Below are positions 23,880 through 34,885 of a stretch of DNA of 64,000 bases, one piece after another. The translations under genes were made by a program, and so were the position numbers. Position 1 is the first letter of the stretch. Every line of letters begins with the position of its first letter. The notes beneath the pieces are model-generated. The model was not told where the DNA came from and searched no databases. It saw nothing but the letters and a program-made list of their open reading frames with translations. Source of the stretch: Neoceratodus forsteri (taxonomy: Eukaryota; Chordata; Ceratodontiformes; Ceratodontidae). The stretch is taken from NCBI GenBank assembly GCA_016271365.2, contig CM057452.1:1243315001-1243379000 (forward strand), read 5' to 3'.

Positions 23880-25720
23880 ACTCAGATTGTGGAAAGAAGG
23901 GTTCTTACTGACATATTTCCGGAACATTTGTCTCATAAACTTATAGAGTTTCCCCTTGTGCTTGTGTCTGCTTTAATTTTAAATCACGCCTTGAATTCCA
24001 CTTTGTCTATTCCATTTAAAAACTTAAATGTCTCCATCATGTCACCCTGTCTGCCAATGTGTACAGATTCAGGTCACATAATCTGTCCTCATATATCCTG
24101 CCGTGTTCCCCTAGTATCATTTGTGTTGCTCTTCTCTGCACTCTCTCAGCACTATCTCTATCCTTCTTTAACTGTGGATTCCAGAACTGCACACAATAAT
24201 CCAAGTGTGGCCTCACCAGAGATTTGTACAAGGGTAATATTACCTCCTTTCTTCCACTACTGATTACCCTGCCTATACAACCCACCATATTATTTGCCTT
24301 CCCCACTGCCTATTACATTGCTACAAGTGTTTCAAGCTCTCATTTATTAAAGTCCTACGTCTCTTTCCTCATCCATTTCATCTGCTTTTATCCCATCCAT
24401 CATGCAGGTTACTCTTAGATTTTTTTGTTCCAATATATGTAACCTTACATTTTTTGCATTGAATTTCAGTTGCCAAACAATAGACCATTTTGCAAGTTTT
24501 TCCTAGTAATGTTACATCCTCCTCAATATTTACTAGCTTGGTATCAACTGCAGAGAAACTCCTATTTGAATTTATTCCCTCACCTACATCACATATAAAA
24601 ATATTTAAAAGAATTTGTCAGAAAACTGTTCCCTGGGGAACTGCACTAATGACAACCCTCATGTCTGAGACTTTTTACTAAGACTAACTCTCTGAGTCCT
24701 TCCACATAATCAATTTCTAATCCAGCTAATAATATTTTTCTCAACCACCAGGTCATGTTGCTTTTTTAATTAACCTCTCATGATGCACTGAGTCAAAGGT
24801 CTTGCTAAAATCCAGGTACATTGTACCTACTGCCTGACCATTATCAACTGACTTTGCAACTGGATTAAAAAAAAGTTTTTTAGGTTTGTTTGGCATAATC
24901 TTCCCCTTGTGAAACCATGTTGTTCCTCATCCCGTAGCCCATTTAACTCTAAAAAAATCTGTATTACAAACTGTGGTGAGAAAGAAATAATGTAACCTAC
25001 TGGGAATTGAAGCACCCCCCCAGAATACCATGCTGGTGCTCTTGCCACTGAACATAAGGCTCACATGGTTGACCTGACTCATCGTGGACATGCATCCTTT
25101 TTTTGGTATTGCAAATTCTGCAACTAGGAACACTCAAGGTGACAAAGTTTTTTGTGTGGTTATTAGCCACTGCTAAGCAATTTTAGGTCACAAACTGTGG
25201 GGAGAGATAATGTGACCTATGAGGAATTAAACCCAGGCCTCCAGAATACCATCCTGGTGCTCTAACCACTGAGCTATGGACTCATATAGTTGACCTGACT
25301 CTTCCGGAACACACTTCTTATCTGTTAATCTATTCTTTCTATTAATCTATTAATCTTTCTTTTATTATTGACTCCAAATTATTGCATATTATAGATGTCA
25401 GGCTTACTTGTCTATAGTTTCCTGGTTCATCCTTATTCCCACTGTTATATAGTGTTATCACGTTTGCTCTTGTCCAATCCAATGGAACTACACCTGCCTC
25501 TAATAACTAATTGAAAAGGTCAGTCAGTGGTGCAGCTCATATCATTCTCAGTTCCTTTAGTATTCTTGAATGTATTTTCCAGGACCCATGGCTTTATTCA
25601 TTTTCAAATTACTAAGACTCTATATTACACTTTCAACGGTTATCTTCCCACAGGGAACACCCACATCTCTCTCTCTTTACCTGCAGTTTACAATCTGGTA
25701 ATGGACTATTTTTATCTACC
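23880..25720 (-). mobile_element. CR1-like LINE ORF2 remnant
   Basis: Old minus-strand CR1 copy. In transcription order: LKMNKAMGPGKYIQEY (RT block 0/1) near 25.6 kb, then LDWTRANVITLYNSGNKDE and GNYRQVSLTSI near 25.45 kb. After a SINE interruption come an AVPQGTVF-like block near 24.63 kb, a damaged catalytic box reading AVDTKL near 24.55 kb, then KANNMVGCIG and VRPHLDYCVQFWNPQL near 24.2 kb, and NGIDKVEFKA near 24.0 kb. Many stops and frame changes show age. The true 3' terminus is missing, replaced by the MITE side. The catalytic box reads V-D-T where active RTs have D-D. Confidence 0.75.
24960..25300 (-). mobile_element. Tandem pair of tRNA-derived SINEs
   Basis: Two related copies on the minus strand. 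The better copy (about 25,180-25,300) reads ATAGCTCAGTGGTTAGAGCA (A box) and GGCCTGGGTTTAATTCC (B box), followed by a TCACATTATCTCTCCCCACA body. The second (about 24,960-25,180) repeats head and body with more decay (AAGAGCACCAGCATGG, then TTCAATTCCC). Both share GTTGACCTGACTC at the flank, so period is about 220 bases. The pair lies within the CR1 remnant and is therefore younger than it. Confidence 0.75.
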
Positions 25721-25731
25721 ATAAACAGAAA

Positions 25732-27430
25732 CATAGAAACATAGACTTTGTTGACAGATAAGGATGACTCAGCTCATCCAGTCTGCCCATTTTGTCGCTG
25801 CCTATACTGTCACTGTAGAACCTACTTGCTCTCCCCCCCCAACTTCCTTACCAAGAGTCCATTGTGCTTATCCCATGCATGCTTGAAGATAATCCTCATA
25901 TCCCTCCTAAATTCCCCCGTCCAGCTTCATAGCATGCCCCTTAGTTCACGAGCACCTTCTCCTCTGAAAAGTCCTCCCCTCCTGTGCCTTATTTACCTTC
26001 ATGAGGTATTCATAGGTCTCCATTATGTCCCCCCTCCTCTTTTCCAGGGAGTACATTCTGAGATCCCTCAATCTCTCCTCATAAGACTTCTGATTCAGCC
26101 ACTGCACCGATTTAGTTGCCCTCCTCTGGATAGCCTCCACCCTGTCCATGGCCTTCATTAGATGAGGTCTCCAGAAGTGAACCCACTATACCAGGTGGGG
26201 TCTCACCAGTGATCTGTACAGTGGTTACACCACCTCCCCTTCTTCTGGTGATACCCCTCCATGTGCACTCCAGAATCCCACTAACCATCCCTGCAGCCTT
26301 GTTGCATTGCCTCATACCTTGAGATCACTGGATATAATTACTCCATGGTCCATTTCCTGTTTTTTAACTATCAAAACCTTTTCTCCCATTTTATTCTCTG
26401 CCTCTCGGTTTCTGGGCCCTAGGTGCATGATTGTGCATATGTTTTCGTAATGATCCATAGGTGCCATATGTTTTACTACTCCTCAGGTTTTTCCAGGTCT
26501 CTTCTCATTCTCTCCACCCCCTCTGGAGTATCTAACCTAGTGCAGATTTTGGTGTCATACTTTTCTTCCAGCTCATCTGCAAAGTCACTTATAAAAACAT
26601 TGAAGAGGACTGGTCCCAGCACTGAGCCTTGGGGTACCCTGTTAGTCACCCTCCTCTTCCTGAGGGAGTACAATTTACCACTACCCTCTGTCTCCTATCC
26701 ATCAACTAATTTTGTGACCAGTTTACCTTATTAGGACCCACTCCCTAACTGCTCAGTTTACTTACGAGCCTCTTACTGTATATTGTACGGTGCTGAATGC
26801 TTTGCTGAAATCTAAGCAGGCCAAGTCCACCCTGTTCTATTTCCCTTGTCACCAAGTCAAAGAAACTGATTAGGTTCAACTGACATGACCCCCACCCCAT
26901 GAATCAATGCTGCCTCAGATCTAGTACCCCACTGGATTCCAGATACTCCACAAGCATTTTCTTTAAAATAGTCATTACTGACATTCCCACCACGGACTTC
27001 AGACTGACTGGCCTATAGTTGCCCACCTCCTCTATGCTGCCACCTTTATAAAGCCAGAAAACATCTGCCCTAGAACAGTCTTCTGGAACCGCTCTCATTT
27101 TGTATTGAGCTGGTGAATAGTGTTGCCAGAGGTGCAGCCAAAGCCAAAGCCCTGAGCTCATGTAGCACCCTTGGGAGTATCCCATCCAACCCCATAGCTT
27201 TGTCTACTTTTAGATTCACTAGTCCTTTCAGGATGCTCTCATCTGTGAATGGACTTGGGTCTACCTCCCTCCTCTCTGTGTTCCTGCTATTTTTTTGAAG
27301 TCTCTCCCTTCCCCTTCCACTGTGAAGATTGAACAAGAAGTATCTGTTCAGGACATGACCCAGCTGTCATCCTCTTTTCAACCATGTACACTACCTAAAA
27401 ACGATATTCTTCCCATCAGTTATCACTTTG
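25732..27430 (-). mobile_element. CR1 LINE, ORF2 RT region to 3' end
   Basis: Minus-strand CR1. The 3' end at 25,732-25,745 is the octamer-like ACATAGAAACATAG, shared with copies at 31.13, 51.37 and 63.18 kb. Going upstream: GRTFQRRR near 25.95 kb, VEAIQRRATKSVQWL near 26.13 kb, VPQGSVLGPVLFNVFISDF near 26.63 kb, GNYRPVSLKSVVG near 27.02 kb and LKVDKAMGLDGILPRVLHEL near 27.2 kb. The catalytic D-D box near 26.55 kb is degraded. Frames change several times. It ends upstream near 27.43 kb, where unrelated DNA begins. Confidence 0.85.
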
Positions 27431-29964
27431 GCTATATGTAATCCTGGTGCTGTTATGCCAAGGGCTACTACCCCTGCCTGCTTCCCTACCTGCAGGTTGA
27501 GGGGCCCGGGTTTGATTCTACCAGTCACTGAGGATCCGTGTCCAATAGTAAATTTACAATTATGGTGCCTCCACCCAGAGATTTCTTTTAATGGGTTAGA
27601 TGTTAAGCTTGTACAACTCTCTGGGAAGTTGTGCCTACTCACAGCCCCACTTAGTGGCCCCACACTTGCAGTTCCCCAAAACACCTTACTTTGCATTCGA
27701 TTCACAATTAATTGAGAGTACTAATAATATGCTCACAGTAGCCACACTTACCAACAGGGTCTAGAACTCCGCATGCACCCTGTGTACCTGTAAATAAATG
27801 GTTACCAGCAACAACACTGTACCCTTCAGTTATTTGCATTAACCAAGCACTCAGTAATGATATGCTCATAGGCCAGAGTAACATTCAGACAAATAACTGA
27901 TTTATTAGGGGATTGGAACAGGGGAAGGGGATGCAAATTAAAGCTAGATTAATTGGTACTTTGGTTTTGACAATGGTTCTGTCTTAATAAAACATTTAAA
28001 CACAATACATTCACCCTTCTAAACTGTCCAGTTAACCTCACTGGGTACCCAGGATAAACTGTGTTGCAGGCCTGAAGAGCTGCAGCGCATTGGCCAGTGA
28101 GACAGCTGGTTAGGGTCCTTGAATAAAGAAATGGTTGAGACTTTATTTTTGTACTTGGCTGTAGCAACACAACAACGCTTTATTCCAAAGAAAATTATAA
28201 TCCCCAGGCCCAATGGCTTGCAAAGACAGTCTAAACCACAGCACAAATGTGAAAGGCAAATTAGATGGCAAAACACTTTAATTGGTGTTGCAGGGTAACA
28301 TCCTATTGTGCTCACTGAACCTTGGACCTCAGGAACTGGGATGATTTCCAGGGTGGTTCCTCTTGAGGCAGGATTAAGCTCACCAGCATGTAGCTGCAGG
28401 CTGCAGGACTTCATCTTTTCTGGCAAGGACCAGGATACAGGGACCAGAGCTGACACAATTGAGCCCCACATTGGGGCAAAACCCCCAAGGATGGCCACAA
28501 ACCATGATAATCTTCTCTGCAGGAGCTGATTCCCTTCTGTGGTCTTCTGGCAGCTTTGGATGAATGAGCAGCAACAGTCTCTTAAGCAAATTATTCGGCA
28601 TCACCGACTCAGCTTCTGTACAGTTCTGGCATGGGCTGCCTAGCTTATCCATTTGCAAGTTGCAGTCCTTTGGATGTAAGTTGGCAAATAGAAATTCTGG
28701 CCTCCCCTTTTTTTTTTTGCAGTAGACAGTTTGGAAACAATTCTGATGACCACAGGCTTTGGATTTAGGCACAGTCTCTAAGCAAAGAAAGTTTTCCCAC
28801 CGGAAGTCAGATTTGGGATTTCACAGGCACATCTGACCCCACGTCAGTCTGGAATCTCAGCTCGGGGAAACTTTCTTCTTTTTCTCCCTTTATTGGAGAA
28901 TTGCTAGTTGCTCTGTAGACTTAGCAGTCCCACTCTTAAGTAAGCATTCAGACAGAGGAGAGACAAAGCAGGTCTCTCCCCACACTCCCTGAGCTGCAGG
29001 TAAAGTCCCCTTCCCTCTGGAAGCTCCAGCCCAATTCTCTGCCAGCTGCAGACTGACCCAGAACTGAACAGAACTGACCTCACTTCAAACTGTTCCCCAT
29101 AAAATAAGGACCAAAGTTTCAACGATTTGATTGGCTGCCTAAGCTGTTAATAACAGTTTTAGTCTTTTAATTGACTGGCATTTGGGTGGCTTAATTTGTT
29201 CCTCCTTCCCCCCCACCCAAGAGTCTTTGGCACTTTCCCAAAAGTCTCTGCTGCAAATCCTGGCTCCCGATTGGTTAATGGCTGCAAACATGGTGGCTGT
29301 ATACCCAGTTTTTATGCAGTCCTTACAGTGTCCCCCCATATAAAGTTCTGGTGTAGCCAGATTAAATGTTATTTATTTACACAAACCCCAAGATCGATAA
29401 CCCCAGCAGTGCCCTTTCAAATGTTTTCATTATTTAATATTAACTCCCAACACATTCCTTGTCACTGCTGCTGCAATATATACCCCCTAGGTGGCAGGCA
29501 GCTCGTCATTAATATCAATGAGGGTTCATTAATATTCATGAGCCCTTAAAATATGCCCTGATTCAAACTTTTTATTTATTACATACTGAGGCTTCTCATT
29601 TCACCTCATTTAGGTCACCAGTCCCATTTCTCTCAGCAGGGGCACTGGGACCAAGAAATATCCTTTGGTTTGACTACAAATCAGGTGTTCAGCAGATTAG
29701 AGCACTACACTGCACATGTGCAGCTGTTCACTTGTACTGGAGTGCACACAGAAGCAGTGGCAGCTTGCAGCTAATGTTTAAAACCAGAAATGGGCAGAAA
29801 TAAATTACTCGGGTGGTTCTGGGGATTTGGGGGGCACCAGAGGACTTGGCCAGGTGGCAGAAGTGCCAGGGAAAAGAACGGGATGCCAGCAGCAGGTGGG
29901 ATAAATCCCGGGGACATTAGGTAAGCCCCAAATGGGGGCATTACATATATTTTCCTCAGTTTGC
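27431..29964. other. Unclassified 2.5-kb segment
   Basis: No recognised coding sequence. It sits between two same-strand CR1 parts that could belong to one copy, so it may be an insertion. On the minus strand there are promoter/polyadenylation-like features (ACCAATCGGGAGC near 29.27 kb, CAATAAAGGG near 28.89 kb, GGAATAAAGCGTTG near 28.17 kb) of the sort found in LTRs, but I found neither paired LTRs nor a primer-binding site. Both-strand open frames here show no known motif. Confidence 0.35.
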
Positions 29965-30530
29965 ACCTTTATGCACCTCACTGCTTTCCCTGCTTCCCTC
30001 TATTACTCCTATTACACATCCCTATCCTTTTCCTTGTGCATCTCTTTGTACTTCATGAAAGCTACCCATTTAGCTCAAATCTTTGCAGTCAATTCCCTTG
30101 AAAACTGAAGCAGTCTCCTTTTTCTATGGTTTTTGCTCACTTCCTTTGTGCAAGGTTTGTTGCCTTCACCAAGCTATTCCTTAGTTTGATCAACTGTTCT
30201 CCCATCCAACCCTGGCCATCCACTCACCTGGTCATCTCTGAGGCATTCACCCATTTCTTTAAAATCTACCCTCCTTAAATCCAAGACTCTCATCCTTGTG
30301 TGGTTTGCTTCTGCTGCTGTCCTTATATTTAAACACACTATATAATGATCGCTGATGCCCAGGTGGCCTCATGCCTTGATGTCTGCAATACTGTTTCTGT
30401 GATCACCAGGTCCAGAATTTCCCATCAGTTGTGAGTTCCCTGACTAGTTGCCTGAGAAACTGCCCTTGTAGGGAGCCTGGGACACCCCTGCTTCTAGCTG
30501 AGGGAGGAGTATCTCCAGTAGAAAGAGGGA
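29965..30530 (-). pseudogene. CR1 ORF2 endonuclease C-terminus and linker
   Basis: The minus strand shows QFLRQLVRELT near 30.45 kb, LDLVITET near 30.4 kb, then SDHYIVCLNIRTAAEANHTR near 30.33 kb and LDLRRVDFKEMGECL near 30.27 kb. This is the end of an APE-type endonuclease (the S-D-H-x-x block holds a catalytic Asp-His pair) and the start of the linker toward RT. Frame changes are present. It is on the same strand as the RT part ending at 27.43 kb and could be the same element split by the intervening 2.5 kb. Confidence 0.65.
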
Positions 30531-31131
30531 GGCAGTGTTGCCACTGTATAGATTGTTCGTGAGACTCCAACTGGAGTCCTGTGTCCAGTTCTGGAGACCT
30601 CATCTCAGGAAGGATATAGACAGGGTGGAGGCTGTCCAGTGGAAGTCAACTAAAATAATGAAGGGGCTGCACCAAAAGCCCTATGAGCAGAGACGAAAGG
30701 ACCTTTATATGTACACCCTGGAAGGGAGGATGGGGGCATTACAGAGATCTATGAATACCTCTCATGGTGAAATAAGGTACAGGAAGGGAGTATTTGTCAG
30801 AGGAAAAGATGCACGAAAACAAAGGGACATGCACTGAAGCTGGAAGTGTGAAAATGTAGAAATGATATGAGGAAGTACTTCACTTAAAGAGTGGCAGATG
30901 CTTGGAACCATCTTCCAGCACTGGTGGTGGGTACAAAACAGTGGTGGGATTCAAGCATGCATGGGACAGGCACAAGGTAATCTTAGTGGGGAAGCAAGCT
31001 GTTGGGGAAGCCAGAGATCAAGTAGGGTCTACGGTGACAGGATACGATAAGCTGGGAAAAATAGGCAGACTGGGTGAAAAGAGCAGTCCTTATCTTATCT
31101 ACTGTCAAATTCTATATTTCTATGTTTCTAG
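30510..31131 (+). mobile_element. CR1 LINE 3' end, plus strand
   Basis: A 5'-truncated CR1 opposite in orientation to its left neighbour. It reads LPLYRLFVRLQLESCVQFWR, then VEAVQWKSTKIMKGLHQKPY and a LYMYTLEGR block, then a decayed C-terminus with an ACMGQAQG-like frame. It finishes at GGCAGACTGGGTGAAAAGAG and TTCTATATTTCTATGTTTCT at 31,110-31,131, the CR1 octamer tail. Only the RT thumb and C-terminal domain remain, with several stops. Confidence 0.8.
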
Positions 31132-31169
31132 AGACAATCAATAAAGAAATGCTTATCTTCGTTCAGCAA

Positions 31170-31375
31170 TGTTTCTTTACATTATCAGACTTTTTGTCAA
31201 AAAAATGTCTGTTGCTGTATCGGTCCTTGTACAATAAGATGCAAAACTTGGTGATTTAATACCTTTATTGGTCCAACAGAATTTTACAGAAAAAAACTTT
31301 AAGCTTTCCAACTACACATAGTTCTTCTTCAGAAAGAATGTGGCAGGTTTCTTAACAACTCTGTTTCAAATACAC
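31170..31375 (-). mobile_element. Probable Penelope-like 3' tail
   Basis: The minus strand reads CTGAAGAAGAACTATGTG, GTTGGAAAGCTTAAAG, GTTGGACCAATAAAGGTATT. This motif order (GAAGAAG..., AAAGCTT, GGACCAATAAAGGTAT) is a recurrent vertebrate repeat that I associate with 3' ends of Penelope-like elements. Orientation agrees with the Penelope coding region at 33.7-35.2 kb. That it is the same copy is inference, since 1.9 kb of other DNA lies between. Confidence 0.5.
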
Positions 31376-31782
31376 AAAGCTTAAACTTTGTATACATGAA
31401 CTTGACTGATCAATGAAGTAATTAGATAAGAACACAACCTGAGATGAGAAAACATTCTTTAAATCTCAAGTTCCTGGTAGGTCAAATGTAGAAGGAGACC
31501 ATAAATTATTTGTTGTTTAATGTCTTATCAAAGCCAAACTGAAGATTGTGGCCCACATTTTCAAAGGAGATGCGCAACGTAAAGCTTAAACTTTTTACAC
31601 ATGAATGTGACTGATCAATGAAGTAATTAAATAAGAACACAACCTGAGATGAAAAAACATTCTTTAAATCTCTAGTTCTGAGTAAGTCAAATGTAGAAGG
31701 AGACCATAAATTATTTGTTATTTAATGTCTTATCAAAGCCAAACTGAAGATTGTGGCCCACATTTTCAAAGGAGAAGCGTAG
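31376..31782. repeat. 205-bp tandem duplication
   Basis: Two adjacent copies, 31,376-31,580 and 31,581-31,782, each running from AAAGCTTAAACTTT to CACATTTTCAAAGGAGA with about 90 percent identity by eye (shared CTGATCAATGAAGTAATTA, GAAGGAGACCATAAATTATT). They lie at the presumed tail of the Penelope-like element, and such tandemly repeated ends are a known habit of that class. Confidence 0.9.
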
Positions 31783-33214
31783 CACAAACTGGAGATGTGC
31801 CACACATCCCAGAAAATGAGCAGAACCATGATATTCAATAGGGATTTCCGGATGCACCAGTGTGCATCTATAATGTATGCGGCACATGTAGAGGGAGCAT
31901 TCAAATGAATGTACTGCACATCCCTATATTCAGCCAAAATGTTTGGCGCATCTGCTGAGCATCTCAGAGATAAGCTGCCCAAAGTCAGGCATGGAAAAAG
32001 CCTAAATGGCCAGCCACCTACAGGTGGGCTGCTGAACTGCAGGCAAGCCATCTGAAGGCATCCCTTGGAGGTGCACCAGGACATGCTCCAGGCAACTACA
32101 TGCAGCAGTCATGCCAGGATTGATGAACCCAGAGCCACAGGTGCCATGTGACCACCAGCACCATCCAGGGAGCAACACCTCCACACAACACCCGGGACAT
32201 AGAGACCCAGCAGCCACATGCCACTGCTGTTGCATGACCCCCAGATGCACCAGGAGGGTAGACAGCCACACTGCAACATAAGTACCAGGGGCCATGGCCA
32301 GCACCCATGCGGCCTGCAGGGTGCCATCTGATGGTGACATGCACCCACAGTGGCATCTGTTGCAATGGTGTCCATGTTGTTCAGTGGTACTTGTGACAGC
32401 ATGGCATGGTCCAGGGACCATCCAGTGGCATGCAGCAAAGGTGGTACCCCAAGGGTGCACACAGATGGGACCCACACACCCGGGTACCCAGTCACTGTCT
32501 GCTTACTGCCATCCCTTGCAGTGCCCAGTGGGTACTTCCCATACTGGGGTGTGTGGGGCACTGCAGATGATTGAATGTAGCATATAGAGCTGGTGTATCA
32601 AATGCATGTGGTAGCCCAAGCAGCCTGTGTCACCCTGTGTTGGTCCCTGTTGCATGTCCAGGTGGCCCCTGTTGCCACTGTACAGGTGAGTCTCCTGTAC
32701 CCCTGTCTGACTCTGTGCATGGCTATGGGGTGTAGCACTGTATCCAGGCCAATGCAGTCCACCCTCCCGCATACAAATATTCCATCACACCTTCCGGCTA
32801 GGCTGCAGTTCCTCCTGTTCATCTTTGTGGGGTGGTGAGGTAGCCCTGAAAAGCTAGAACTGAGCATGCTTGGGGTATGCAAATGGACTGAATACATTCC
32901 AGTAATGAGCTCCAGCATGTGAGAGATGGGCTTGGAATGTGCAATGAGGTCATTTGCATATGCCAGCTGACTGCTGCACTTTTGTGCACCGTGCAAGTGG
33001 CTCTGCATTGCTCATTTCCCCATGCTCCACATAGGGCTCGGGCCACCTGCTGTGCCACACATTTCTGACTGTGCTATCTTGCTCATTCAGGGTATTGAGA
33101 CAGACATGCAAGATTGCATCTCCTGGCACATCTTCTGAATATGTAATTATTTTGGACCAGCGCATCTCAGATGCATAGCACAGGCACTTGCACGATTTGT
33201 CAGGGTACTTTTGA

Positions 33215-33216
<2 letters not shown>
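31783..33216. other. Unclassified element-like segment
   Basis: About 1.4 kb, CA/TG-rich with many CCACCAGC, GGCATG and TGCATG motifs. The edges show weak inverted similarity (left CACATTTTCAAAGGAG; right, reverse-complemented, CACATATTCAAAAGTAC), compatible with a nonautonomous DNA transposon inserted into the Penelope tail. Long overlapping open frames near 32.0-33.0 kb lie on both strands and have no recognisable domain, so I do not call a gene. Confidence 0.35.

Positions 33217-33277
<61 letters not shown>
33217..33277. repeat. (GT)n microsatellite
   Basis: About 30 uninterrupted GT units, a Z-DNA-prone dinucleotide run expected to be length-polymorphic. Confidence 0.97.
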
Positions 33278-33278
<1 letters not shown>

Positions 33279-33309
33279 AAGCCCTTGATGGAATCTGAGA
33301 TGCATTACA

Positions 33310-33470
33310 TTGTCAATGCTGGCACTGGGTAAACATGTTTCTGACTGTAAATAGGTGTTAATTTGTCAATATCATTAGTGAATAGAAGCTAGCACTGTAT
33401 AAATATGTACCATCTATAAATGTGTGTTCATTGGTCAATATTATTTGTGAACATTAAAGCTGTAATCTGA
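33310..33470. repeat. Short diverged tandem repeat
   Basis: Two and a half imperfect copies of a 65-75-base unit marked by TTGTCAATGCTGG / TTGTCAATATCATTAGTGAA / TTGGTCAATATTATTTGTGA, each followed by an AGCACTGTATAAATATG-like or ACTGTAAATAGG-like stretch. Confidence 0.6.
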
Positions 33471-33939
33471 AACAAGACCACCTAGTAAATATGACTGTGT
33501 AGCCCTAATGGTGTCAGCGTATCAACATATGCCTATAGAAAAACAAAATTTTGAACTACTGAATAACAAATCTTTACGTGTAAATTTCAAACCCATGAGA
33601 TCCCCACCCATCAATTAAAAGTGAAACTATACATACACAATCATATAGACTAGGCAGAACCATTCTCTATATAAAGGCATATTAGAAACACATGAAAGCA
33701 AATTTCTGTCCATGTATTGTACCAAAAAAAAGGACATTTTTCAAACAAGGTAATGTATCATGAAGCTTGTGTCCTGATTCATCCCATCCTCCAACAAATT
33801 CAAAAGGAAAAGGAGCCTAACCACACATGCTTGCCTATCTAGTGTATTTATAGAATCATCAGATTGAGAGAAATGCTGTCCCATTGGCTTTTAAATCTTT
33901 TTCATTTTAATATCATGTCTGGGTGAGTTCATACATGTA

Positions 33940-34110
33940 TGAAGAGGTTATCCGGTCTCCCCCACATAACCTGTATGTGGACAGTTCTTCCACTGAATGT
34001 AATAAACAACATTCTGAGATGTACATGTGTAATTACACTGTATCATGACCATCTGTTTTGAGGTGTGTTGATAAAAGCTGAAGTGGAAATGTACTCATAT
34101 GTCCTCCATC
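33940..34110 (-). pseudogene. Penelope GIY-YIG endonuclease fragment
   Basis: Contains the G-Y-V-G-E-T-G end of the GIY-YIG fold, with Y-Y-I (second half of the signature) 12 residues earlier and one Cys between. This nuclease nicks target DNA for priming. A stop follows straight after the T-G pair near 33,958, so the catalytic C-terminal part is cut off in this frame. The finding confirms that the element belongs to the endonuclease-bearing, not the terminal, Penelope-like class. Confidence 0.75.
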
Positions 34111-34678
34111 TAGGACTATTGCAGAGTCTCCTGCCACTCAGTTCTGTGTTGATTTTGTCCTGTCAATCAGGTTGGATAAATTAGGAGGTTGTTTAAAAGA
34201 CAGTAGAGGTAGTCCTTGGAAATACATTTCAAGGTGTCATCTTCACTAAATATTGGTTGGAGGTCCTTAATGATTTTACATTGTGGCTCCAGACCTGGGT
34301 TATATGTGACAACCACGGGTACATGGTTGGTGGTAGTCTTTTCTTTGTATTGTAGTAGTTGTTCTCTTGGTATCTGCATAACACATTACACTGACCTGTC
34401 AATTTCTTTACAGGAATTCCCCTGCCCAATAAATGTTTTTTTTCAGTGTGGCTAGGTGTTTGTCTCTGTCCTCCTTACTTGGACAGATATGGAGGTATCG
34501 AAGTGCTTGACTATACCTAACAGATTTTTTAATGTGCCTAGGGTGATTGCTTTCTCTATGCAAGTACCTTTGTCTGTCTGTTGGTTTCCTGTCTATACAG
34601 ATCTGCAAGGTTCCATTTTTTGATGCTAACTGTGGTGTCCAGGAAATTCACACTAGTGTCTGAGTACTCCAGGGAAAG

Positions 34679-34885
34679 TTAAATGGATGGGTGGAGGTTG
34701 TTAAGGTCCTGATGACATTCTTTAAATGCGCAGGTACCATCTGTCCAAACTCTAAATAAATCATCAGTATAACAGTAATAAGCAAGTGGCTTGTGTGTGC
34801 ATTTTTTCAGGAAATCTTCCTCCAAATTCACCATGAAAAGGTTAGCATACTGTGGAGCTATCCTGGTGCCCATTGCTATTCCCAT
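34679..34885 (-). pseudogene. Penelope RT palm fragment
   Basis: An uninterrupted 68-codon piece holding the RT palm: G-I-A-M-G-T-R-I-A-P, the Y-A-N-L-F-M helix and the T-D-D catalytic box followed by VWTDGTCAFKECHQDLN. It is the best preserved part of the element. Frames break on both sides, and the preceding motif A is in another segment, so no full RT can be made. Confidence 0.85.

Noticed and set aside
27900..29340. An LTR retrotransposon or endogenous retrovirus
   Set aside because: AATAAA and CCAAT signals exist, but I found no duplicated LTRs, primer-binding site, or gag/pol motif. Left unclassified.
32000..33008. Open frames of 136-157 codons on the minus strand
   Set aside because: Three overlapping frames are open, including plus-strand ones, with Cys/His/Trp-rich content from CA/TG repeats and no domain.
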